Assembly: GCA_036258315.1 (NCBI GenBank)
Contig: DATADX010000017.1
Location: 1-33,311, forward strand
DNA from: DASSYK01 sp036258315
GTDB taxonomy: Bacteria > Actinomycetota > Thermoleophilia > Solirubrobacterales > 70-9
Direction: 5' to 3'
Length of the DNA: 33,311 nucleotides
The notes under the pieces were generated by a model. The model ran no database searches and was not told the origin of the DNA. It saw only the letters and a list, made by a program, of their open reading frames with translations. Position 1 is the stretch's first letter. Each line of letters opens with the position of its first letter. This document shows, piece by piece, positions 22,969 through 28,733 of this stretch. A program made the position numbers and the translations under genes.

Positions 22969-23430
22969 ATGGGTGAGCGGGAGCTTCACGTCGTCGAGCA
23001 GCTCCAGGCCGCGCTGCCGCGCGAGGACGTCGTCGCGGGCCTCCTCGACCCGGAGACCCAGCTGAAGGTCGCCGATGCGCTCTCCCGCTTTGCGACTCCC
23101 GACTTCGAGGTTCGCATGGTCGGCCCGGAGCGCCTGGGAGCGAATAGCTTCGTCGGCGAGGGAGCGACCGGGTTCACTGCGGTCTGGGGCGAATGGACGA
23201 GCGCCTTCCAGAGCTTCCGCATCGAGATCGACGAAACGATCGACGCCGGGGAGGTGATCCTCAGCCTGGTCCGGATCTCGGGTCGGACCAGGACCGACGG
23301 CGTCGCGGTGGAGCAGTCGGGCGCTGCGATCTGGACGGTGCGCGACGACAAGGTGATTCGCGCCGAGTTCCACCTTGACCGCGCCGGCGCGATCAAAGCC
23401 GCCGGCCTCTCGGAAGGGGCCGGCGGCTGA
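22969..23430 (+). CDS. SnoaL/NTF2-like small protein
   Basis: A 153-aa protein with the cone-like alpha+beta layout of NTF2/SnoaL proteins: helical N-terminus, FATPDFEVRMVGPE, GATGFTAVWGEWTSAFQSFR, IEIDETIDAGEVILSLVRIS, VEQSGAAIWTVRDDKVIRAEF. The last two segments (WTVRDDKVIRAEFHLD) are the typical family end. Enzymatic or binding role unknown. It is divergent from the acyl-CoA dehydrogenase gene, and GATACT 8 nt before the ATG could be its -10. Its last codons form a perfect hairpin (see 23398-23427). Confidence 0.75.
   Translation: MGERELHVVEQLQAALPREDVVAGLLDPETQLKVADALSRFATPDFEVRMVGPERLGANSFVGEGATGFTAVWGEWTSAFQSFRIEIDETIDAGEVILSLVRISGRTRTDGVAVEQSGAAIWTVRDDKVIRAEFHLDRAGAIKAAGLSEGAGG
23398..23427. 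terminator. Terminator-like hairpin inside the NTF2-like gene 3' end
   Basis: GCCGCCGGCC (23398-23407) and GGCCGGCGGC (23418-23427) form a perfect 10-bp stem with a 10-nt loop, ending at the base before the TGA. It is followed by GAGCTT on the plus strand and flanked by AAA on the other side. It could stop transcription from both the NTF2-like and the convergent padR genes, which are only 19 nt apart. There is no real U-tract, so strength is uncertain. Confidence 0.4.
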
Positions 23431-23449
23431 GCTTCGCTGTGTTCGAGGG

Positions 23450-23974
23450 CTATTCCTCGGCGAGCAGGCCGTAGAGGCTCTTGCGGGCGTCCTTGAGGAT
23501 CTCAGCCGCCTTCGCCATCTGCTCGTCGTCGTCGCCGCGAGCGACCTGCTTCGCGGCTCCGATCGTCCGCATCAGCTCCGCGCGGATCTCGAACCGCGGC
23601 GAGTCCTCGTCGCCGTTCTCCCACGGAGCCTTGCGCTCGGCGCGCTCCTCGACCGCCTCTCGGCCCGAGTCGGTGAGCGAGAAGACCCGCTTGCCCTCGA
23701 CCTCGTCACCCTTCACGAGCCCCTCGTCCTCGAGCAGCTGCAGCGTCGGGTAGATCGAGCCGGCGCTCGGGCGCCAGCGGCCCCCGGTGCGCTCCTCGAG
23801 CTCCTGGATCATCTCGTAGCCGTGCATGGAGCGCTCGTTCAACAACGCGAGGATCGCGCTGCGGACGTCGCCGCGCCGGGCGCGATGTCCGCGCTCACCG
23901 TAGCCGCGTCCCCAGCCGCCCCTCATCTGGCCGCCACCTCGATAGCCGTGACGGCGTCGTCTTTGACCGTGCAT
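23450..23974 (-). CDS. PadR-family transcriptional regulator
   Basis: A 174-aa regulator. The first ~35 residues are an unusual Arg/Gly/His-rich leader (HGQRRRRHGYRGGGQMRGG). The PadR winged helix follows: RRGDVRSAILALLNERSMHG, YEMIQELEERTGGRWRPSAG, SIYPTLQLLEDEGLVKGDEV and VFSLTDSGREAVEERAE. A C-terminal helical region (~110-174) provides dimerisation. The start is ATG 23972-23974 with AAGGAA before it. A palindrome upstream (24001-24019) overlaps its probable promoter and suggests autorepression, common in PadR proteins. No efflux pump gene adjoins, so the target is unknown. Confidence 0.88.
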   Translation of the reverse strand: MHGQRRRRHGYRGGGQMRGGWGRGYGERGHRARRGDVRSAILALLNERSMHGYEMIQELEERTGGRWRPSAGSIYPTLQLLEDEGLVKGDEVEGKRVFSLTDSGREAVEERAERKAPWENGDEDSPRFEIRAELMRTIGAAKQVARGDDDEQMAKAAEILKDARKSLYGLLAEE

Positions 23975-24000
23975 CTCATTCCTTTCAACGTGTTGCCATG

Positions 24001-24019
24001 TGTCGCGATATATCGTACA
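24001..24019. promoter_or_regulatory. Candidate PadR operator (CGATATATCG palindrome)
   Basis: TGTCGCGATATATCGTACA contains the perfect 10-bp palindrome CGATATATCG (24006-24015) flanked by TGT and ACA. It is strikingly AT-rich for this DNA. On the minus strand it includes TACGAT, a possible -10, about 30-40 nt before the padR start, so a bound repressor would block padR transcription. Confidence 0.5.
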
Positions 24020-24072
24020 GCTCGGATTCCCGGGTTTCGCGATCGGATCGCATTCCGGCTTGCCATCAGGTC

Positions 24073-24149
24073 GCGGCGACGAGCGGGCCGCCCCACACAA
24101 GTCGCGGCGGCTTCGCCCCCGCTCCAAAGTGCTGCGGCCTGGTCGCCGC
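24073..24149 (-). repeat. Dispersed hairpin repeat, copy C (GNAT 3' end)
   Basis: A 77-bp diverged copy of the 21482-21645 element, sharing the central CCCCACACAAGTCGC and GGCTTCGCCC segments and the terminal GCGGC-CTGGTC-GCCGC hairpin. Its last base supplies the G of the GNAT TAG stop (24149-24151), as copy A does for clpS. Only ~50 nt separate it from the padR operator. Confidence 0.75.
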
Positions 24150-24595
24150 TAGAGCTGCCAGGCGAAGCAGCGCGAGGTCCAGCTTGGGTCCTCCCGCTCG
24201 TAGAAACGGTGCGCGTCGGCACGGTCGTCGCCGCTGTCGAGCTCGAGGTGGGTCGCCCCGCGTTCTCGCGCCCACCCCTTGGCCGCGTCGAGCAGCGCCT
24301 TCCCGACGCCCTGCGAGCGGTGCCCGGGGCTGACTGCGAGGTCCTCGACCCAGCAGCGGAGCCCGAACCGGACCGAGTTCAGGTCGAGGACGGCGGTCGC
24401 GAACCCGAGCAGCTCGGCACGGTGCTCCGCGACCAGCACCGTGCTCTCGTCCGAGGCGATCGCCTCGGCGAGCGCCGCGCGAGCGCGGTCGGGATCCCAG
24501 CGCGGCGGCACCGAGCCGGGGGGCGCGAACAGCCACTCGTACATGCCGAGCACCCGCTCCACCTCGTCGGGCCCCGCGGCCCGGATCGCCGTCAT
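24149..24595 (-). CDS. GNAT-family N-acetyltransferase
   Basis: A 148-aa GNAT. The acetyl-CoA loop is VSPGHRSQGVGKALLDAAKG (motif A, R/QxxGxG/A), preceded by VEDLAV and followed by RGATHLELDSGDDRADAHRFYERED (motif B), all typical of small-molecule or protein acetyltransferases. The N-terminal AIRAAGPDEVERVLGMYEWL is the usual start. Substrate unknown. Start ATG 24593-24595 with a -10 element at the leaderless distance. Confidence 0.9.
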   Translation of the reverse strand: MTAIRAAGPDEVERVLGMYEWLFAPPGSVPPRWDPDRARAALAEAIASDESTVLVAEHRAELLGFATAVLDLNSVRFGLRCWVEDLAVSPGHRSQGVGKALLDAAKGWARERGATHLELDSGDDRADAHRFYEREDPSWTSRCFAWQL

Positions 24596-24601
24596 CGGCC
24601 C

Positions 24602-24607
24602 AGCGTA
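24602..24607 (-). promoter_or_regulatory. Candidate -10 element (TACGCT) for the GNAT gene
   Basis: On the minus strand TACGCT ends 6 nt before the ATG at 24595. No Shine-Dalgarno is present. The divergent mcl promoter lies only ~20 nt away. Confidence 0.45.
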
Positions 24608-24624
24608 GCCCTGGCCGATCGCGT

Positions 24625-24650
24625 TAGGGTTTTCCGCCCCGAGCAGGAGG
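24625..24650 (+). promoter_or_regulatory. mcl promoter (-10 TAGGGT) and ribosome binding site
   Basis: TAGGGT at 24625-24630 is a plausible -10. CAGGAGG at 24644-24650 lies 4 nt before the TTG at 24655 and fixes that unusual start codon. The leader would be short, about 18 nt. Confidence 0.5.
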
Positions 24651-24654
24651 CGAA

Positions 24655-25710
24655 TTGAAAAACCCCCGAGACTTCCTCAAGCCGCTGGCGGTCGACGCGC
24701 CCGAACCCCCGCGCGAGATCCCCTTCAAGCCGTCGCGGATGATCCATTTCTTCGACGCCTCGAGCGAGAAGATGCGCGCGAAGGTGCCCGACATGGCCGC
24801 CGCGGCGGACATCCTGCTCGGCAACCTCGAGGACGCGATCTCGGTCGAGAACAAGGTCCCGGCGCGCCGGGGTCTGATCGAGATCGCCAGCGAGGTCGAG
24901 TTCGGCGAGACCCAGCTCTGGACCCGCGTCAACGAGCTGGCGAGCCCCTGGGTGCTAGACGACCTGACGGAGCTGGTCACCGAGATCGGCGACAAGCTCG
25001 AGGTGATCATGGTCCCGAAGGTCGAGGGGCCGTGGGACATCCACTACGTCGATCGGTTGCTCGCGCAGCTCGAGGCGAAGGCGAAGCTCGAGCGCCCCCT
25101 GCTCGTCCACGCGATCCTCGAGACCTCGCTCGGCGTCGTCAACCTCGAGGAGATCGCGACCGCAAGCCCGAGGATGCAGGGGATGAGCTTCGGGCCCGCG
25201 GACCTCGCGGCCTTCCGGCGGATGAAGACGACTCGCGTCGGGGGCGGCCATCCTGCCTACCGCGTGATCGAGGACCCCGATCCCGACGATCCCGACGCCC
25301 CGCGGGCGACCGCCCAGCAGGATCCCTGGCACTACTCGATCGCGCGGATGGTGGACGCCTGCACCTCGGCGGGCATCCTCCCTTTCTACGGCCCCTACGG
25401 GGACATCAAGGACGTGCAGGGCTGCGAGACGCAGTTCCGCTCGGCCTTCCTGCTCGGCTGCGTCGGCGCCTGGTCGCTCCACCCCGTGCAGATCGAGATC
25501 GCGAAGAGGGTGTTCAGCCCGCCGCCCGAGGAGGTCCTGTTCGCGAAGAAGGTGCTCGAGGCGATCCCGGACGGCAAGGGCGTCCACATGATCGACGGGA
25601 AGATGCAGGACGACGCGACCTGGAAGCAGTGCAAGGTGATGGTCGACCTCGCCGAGATGCTCGCCAAGAAGGACCCCGAGCTCGCCGAGGCCTACCAGAT
25701 GCAGGCTTGA
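24655..25710 (+). CDS. mcl: Malyl-CoA / beta-methylmalyl-CoA lyase (HpcH/HpaI-CitE family)
   Basis: A 351-aa lyase of the CitE-like superfamily. It carries SRMIHFFDASSEKMRAKVPD, ILLGNLEDAISVENKVPAR (the Glu-Asp metal region), LWTRVNELASPWVLDDLTEL, VIMVPKVEGPWDIHYVDRLL, LVHAILETSLGVVNLEEIA, MSFGPADLAAFRRMKTTRVG and GAWSLHPVQIEIAKRVFSP. Length and the MSFGPADLAA/GAWSLHPVQ motifs match Mcl1-type enzymes of the EMC pathway, which split beta-methylmalyl-CoA to glyoxylate and propionyl-CoA and can also form or split malyl-CoA. The start is TTG with a strong ribosome site. The thioesterase gene overlaps the stop by 4 nt. Confidence 0.88.
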   Translation: MKNPRDFLKPLAVDAPEPPREIPFKPSRMIHFFDASSEKMRAKVPDMAAAADILLGNLEDAISVENKVPARRGLIEIASEVEFGETQLWTRVNELASPWVLDDLTELVTEIGDKLEVIMVPKVEGPWDIHYVDRLLAQLEAKAKLERPLLVHAILETSLGVVNLEEIATASPRMQGMSFGPADLAAFRRMKTTRVGGGHPAYRVIEDPDPDDPDAPRATAQQDPWHYSIARMVDACTSAGILPFYGPYGDIKDVQGCETQFRSAFLLGCVGAWSLHPVQIEIAKRVFSPPPEEVLFAKKVLEAIPDGKGVHMIDGKMQDDATWKQCKVMVDLAEMLAKKDPELAEAYQMQA

Positions 25711-26126
25711 GCGAGAAGCGCGAGGCCTTCCGGCATCGGCTCCGCGTCCGCTACGCGGAATGCGATCCGCAGGGCGTCGTCTTCAACGCCAACTACCTGA
25801 CCTATTTCGACGTCTGCATGACCGAGCTCTGGCGCCACCTCGGTGGCTACGACAAAATGGTCGCGGCCGGCGTCGACATGGTGGTCGCCGAGGCCAACGT
25901 CCGGTTCCTGGTGGGGCTCCGCTTCGACGACGAGTTCGACGCCGTCGCCTCCGTGACCCGGCTCGGCGACACCTCGATGACGATGGCCATCGCCCTCGAA
26001 CGCGGTGGCGAGACGGTCACCGAGGGAGAGATCCGCTACGTGTTCCTCGAGCCGGACGGAGGTGCGAAGGCCCAGATCCCCGAGGCGATCAGGTCAGGGC
26101 TCGAGCGATACGCCTTGGGCGCGTAG
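25707..26126 (+). CDS. Hotdog-fold acyl-CoA thioesterase (4HBT/YbgC type)
   Basis: A 139-aa thioesterase. FRHRLRVRYAECDPQGVVFN carries the catalytic Asp region (Y-x-E-C-D-x-x-G-V-V) followed by NYLTYFDVCMTELWRHLGGY, as in 4-hydroxybenzoyl-CoA/YbgC thioesterases. The TTG start overlaps the mcl stop (TTGA, 25707-25710), so it is translationally coupled to mcl. Substrate is not shown; malyl-CoA hydrolysis to malate is a reasonable guess because Mcl can condense acetyl-CoA with glyoxylate to malyl-CoA. A hairpin lies just after the stop. Confidence 0.85.
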   Translation: MSEKREAFRHRLRVRYAECDPQGVVFNANYLTYFDVCMTELWRHLGGYDKMVAAGVDMVVAEANVRFLVGLRFDDEFDAVASVTRLGDTSMTMAIALERGGETVTEGEIRYVFLEPDGGAKAQIPEAIRSGLERYALGA

Positions 26127-26138
26127 TGCGCACCCTAA

Positions 26139-26173
26139 GTTCGCGGGCGCGCGCGAACGTTGGGGCATGCCCC
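26139..26173. terminator. Hairpin GTTCGCG...CGCGAAC and palindrome GGGGCATGCCCC
   Basis: GTTCGCG (26139-26145) pairs with CGCGAAC (26152-26158) around a 6-nt loop, 12 nt after the thioesterase stop. The perfect palindrome GGGGCATGCCCC follows at 26162-26173 and directly abuts the first 47-bp direct repeat. There is no U-tract, so a terminator role is only possible; these may belong to the repeat structure. Confidence 0.4.
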
Positions 26174-26220
26174 ATGAACGTCGATTCATCCCCCTCCCGT
26201 GTGGACAGATCCACGTGCTT
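26174..26220 (+). repeat. 47-bp direct repeat, left copy
   Basis: Matches 27268-27314 at 44 of 47 positions. Its inner ends form an imperfect inverted repeat (26176-26185 with 26209-26218, 8 of 10 pairs). The probable GTG start of the enclosed DUF559-type gene (26215-26217) lies inside it. Confidence 0.8.
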
Positions 26221-27271
26221 GGGGCCGGCGCCGACGATGAGGAGATTGCGCGGCTCGCCTCGCGCCAACACGGAGTGGTCGCCCGCCGTCAGCTGCTCGC
26301 GATAGGGGTCGGAAAGCGGTCGATAGAGCATCGCCTGAACGAGGGGCGGCTGAGGCGGCTGTTTCCGGGCGTCTACGCCGTGGGGCACGACGCGGTGCCG
26401 TTTGCGGGGCGGGCGCTCGCGGCCGTGCTCTCGGCGGCGCCGCCCAGCGGGCCCCGTCGAGGCGGGCAGAGGGAAGGGATGGCGGGCGCGATCGGACCGA
26501 GCGGACGGAGGGAAGGGATGGCGGGCGCGATCGGACCGGACGGACGGAGGGAAGGGATGGCGGGCGCGATCGGACCGGGCGCCGCCGCGAGCCACCTGAC
26601 GGCGGCGGCGCTCTGGGGGATCGCGGAGAAGGCCGGTGGCCCGGTCCATGTGACCCACTACACCGCCTCGGCGACCCCGCCCCGGTGCCGTCATTCATCG
26701 AGCGCTGCTCGGAGACGACGATCTGGCGGTCCTGGACGGCGTTCCCGTGACGAGCGTTCCGCGCACGCTTCTCGACCTGTCAGCGCAGACGCCGAGCTCC
26801 CTGAGGAGGCTGGTCAAGCAGGCGGAGTTCATGCGGCTCGTCGACGCAACCGCCCTCGCCGCCGTTCTCGAGTGGTTCCCGACGCGCGCAGGGCGCCAAC
26901 GCCTTGCCGCGATCCTCGATGGGGGGCTGCTGGGAGCCGGCCGCACCCGAAGCGAGCTCGAGGATCGTTTTCTGGCCTTCTGTCGTCGGCAGAGGCTGCC
27001 GATGCCCGAGACGAACGTAGTGCTCGATGTGGGGCGCCAACGGCTGGAGGTGGACTGCGTCTGGCGCGACGCGCGGGTGGTGGTCGAGCTCGATGGCCAT
27101 CAGGCGCATGGCGGGAGGCTCGCGTTCGAACGCGACCGCGACCGCGACCGGGCGTTGATCGCGGCCGGCTGGGTGCCGCTCCGCGTCACCTGGGCCCAGC
27201 TCGAGCGCGACGCCGTGGCGGTGGCGTCGGAGCTCCGCGAGACGCTCGCGCGGCGCCGATCGGGCCGATGA
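26215..27271 (+). pseudogene. wHTH (AbiEi-like) + DUF559 endonuclease-like protein, frameshifted
   Basis: The N-terminal half (plus frame of 26215, ARLASRQHGVVARRQLLAIG ... LFPGVYAVGH) is the winged-helix region found in AbiEi-antitoxin-like/DUF559 proteins. The C-terminal half is in the next frame: VIHRALLGDDDLAVLDGVPV, VPRTLLDL, GRTRSELEDRFLAFCRRQRL, LEVDCVWRDARVVVELDGHQ, ending near RVTWAQLERD, a DUF559/Vsr-like PD-(D/E)XK domain with D...ExD intact. The shift (+1) is near 26680-26695. A 39-bp tandem repeat interrupts the first half at residue ~85. It may be a decayed gene, a programmed shift or a sequencing error. Start and stop both lie in flanking direct repeats. Confidence 0.7.
26469..26577 (+). 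repeat. 39-bp in-frame tandem repeat (2.8 units)
   Basis: Units begin at 26469, 26508 and 26547 and are nearly identical; each encodes REGMAGAIGPxGR (13 residues, x = Ser or Asp). The array sits where relatives of this protein family usually run straight from the wHTH region to a SHxxAAALWGL-type motif (here ASHLTAAALWGI), so it looks like an insertion or slippage expansion. Confidence 0.8.
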
Positions 27272-27314
27272 ACGTCGATTCATCCCCCTCCTGTGTGGAC
27301 AGATCGACGTTCTT
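27268..27314 (+). repeat. 47-bp direct repeat, right copy
   Basis: Pairs with 26174-26220. Here the ends form a perfect 10-bp inverted repeat, GAACGTCGAT (27270-27279) and ATCGACGTTC (27303-27312), with a 23-nt loop. The stop codon TGA of the DUF559-type gene (27269-27271) is within it, and it ends 4 nt from the TrpB2 stop (27319), so it may also act as a terminator for that minus-strand gene. Confidence 0.8.
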
Positions 27315-27318
27315 GTCG

Positions 27319-28683
27319 TTAGCTGAGCGCCGGCGCCTGGGGGAGGTCGGCGAGCGCCGCCTCGAGCTCGCCCTCGGGCATCTCGAGGTCGGTGAGCTCG
27401 CCGCGCAGGTAGGCGTCGTAGGCGGCCATGTCGAAGTGGCCGTGGCCGCAGACGTTGACGAGGATCACCCGCTCCTCCCCCGCCTGCTTCGCGGCCTCGG
27501 CCTCGTCGAAGGCGGCGCGCAAGGCGTGGGCGGGCTCGGGAGCCGGGATGATCCCCTCGCAGCGCGCGAACCGGACCGCCGCCTCGAACGCCGCCGTCTG
27601 CTGCACGGCGGTGGCCTCGACGTGGCCCTCCTTGACCAGCGCACTGAGGGTGGGCGAGTCGCCGTGGTAGCGGAGGCCGCCGGCGTGGACCGGCGGCGGC
27701 ACGAAGTCGTGGCCGAGCGTGTACATCGGCAGCAACGGGGTCATCCCGACCGTATCGCCGAAGTCGTACGCGTAGCGGCCGCGCGTCAGGGTCGGCGCGG
27801 CCGCAGGCTCGGCGGCGAGGAACCGCACGCTGGTCCCGTCACGCAGGTTGCGGCGCAGGAACGGATAAGCGATCCCGGCGAAGTTCGAGCCGCCGCCGAC
27901 GCAGCCGACGACCACGTCAGGCGCCTCCCCGGCGAGCTCCATCTGGCGGATCGCCTCCTGCCCGACTACCGTCTGGTGCAGGCAGACGTGGTTCAGGACC
28001 GAGCCGAGCGTGTAGTTCGTGTCCTCCGCGCCGGCGGCGACCTCGACGGCCTCGGAGATCGCGATCCCGAGGCTGCCCGACTCGAACTCGGCCTCCTTGC
28101 GGCCCGCCTCGGTGAGGTCGGAGGGGCTGCGGTGGACCATCGCCCCCCATGTCTCCATCATCGCCCGGCGGTACGGCTTCTGGTCGTAGCTGACGCCGAC
28201 CATGAACACCTCGCACTCGAGGCCGAACAGCTCGCAGGCCAGCGCGAGCGCCGATCCCCACTGCCCGGCGCCGGTCTCGGTGACCAGCTTCCGCACCCCC
28301 TCCTCGCGGTTGTAGAAGGCCTGCGGTACCGCCGAGTTCGGCTTGTGCGAGCCGGCGGGCGAGACGCCCTCGTACTTGTAGTAGATGTGCGCCGGCGTTT
28401 CGAGCTCGCGCTCGAGCCGCCGGGCCCGCAGCAGCGGCGTCGGACGCCAGAGCCGGTAGATCTCCCGCACCTCGTCCGGGATCTCGATCTCCGGCTCGGC
28501 AGAGACCTCCTGCTGGATCAGTCCCATCGCGAAGATCGGCGCGAGGTCGTCGGGCCCGGCCGGCTCCCCCGTCGCGGGGTTGAGCGGCGGCGGGGGCGGG
28601 CCCCCGGGCAGGTCGGCGAGCAGGTTCACCCAGCTGACCGGGATCTCCGACTCCGGCAGCGTGAACTTGACCGTCTCCGCCAT
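27319..28683 (-). CDS. TrpB2-type tryptophan synthase beta chain
   Basis: A 454-aa PLP enzyme. SPAGSHKPNSA holds the PLP lysine (Lys114), VTETGAGQWGSALALACELF follows, and VVGCVGGGSNFAGIAYPFL is the phosphate-binding glycine loop. The longer N-terminus (~60 residues before WRPTPLLRARRLE) and the GSHKPN form mark TrpB2 rather than TrpB1. TrpB2 joins indole and serine (or O-phosphoserine) to tryptophan, often without TrpA; no trpA is in the window, fitting indole salvage. ATG start at 28683 with TAGAAT upstream. The gene ends 4 nt from the right 47-bp repeat. Confidence 0.92.
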   Translation of the reverse strand: MAETVKFTLPESEIPVSWVNLLADLPGGPPPPPLNPATGEPAGPDDLAPIFAMGLIQQEVSAEPEIEIPDEVREIYRLWRPTPLLRARRLERELETPAHIYYKYEGVSPAGSHKPNSAVPQAFYNREEGVRKLVTETGAGQWGSALALACELFGLECEVFMVGVSYDQKPYRRAMMETWGAMVHRSPSDLTEAGRKEAEFESGSLGIAISEAVEVAAGAEDTNYTLGSVLNHVCLHQTVVGQEAIRQMELAGEAPDVVVGCVGGGSNFAGIAYPFLRRNLRDGTSVRFLAAEPAAAPTLTRGRYAYDFGDTVGMTPLLPMYTLGHDFVPPPVHAGGLRYHGDSPTLSALVKEGHVEATAVQQTAAFEAAVRFARCEGIIPAPEPAHALRAAFDEAEAAKQAGEERVILVNVCGHGHFDMAAYDAYLRGELTDLEMPEGELEAALADLPQAPALS

Positions 28684-28692
28684 CGCGGGGCG

Positions 28693-28698
28693 ATTCTA
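28693..28698 (-). promoter_or_regulatory. -10 element (TAGAAT) for trpB2
   Basis: On the minus strand TAGAAT ends 9 nt before the ATG at 28683. No Shine-Dalgarno is present. Confidence 0.5.
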
Positions 28699-28733
28699 TG
28701 CCCGCCCCGCGGGCCGTGTGCGGCTAGCCCGGA

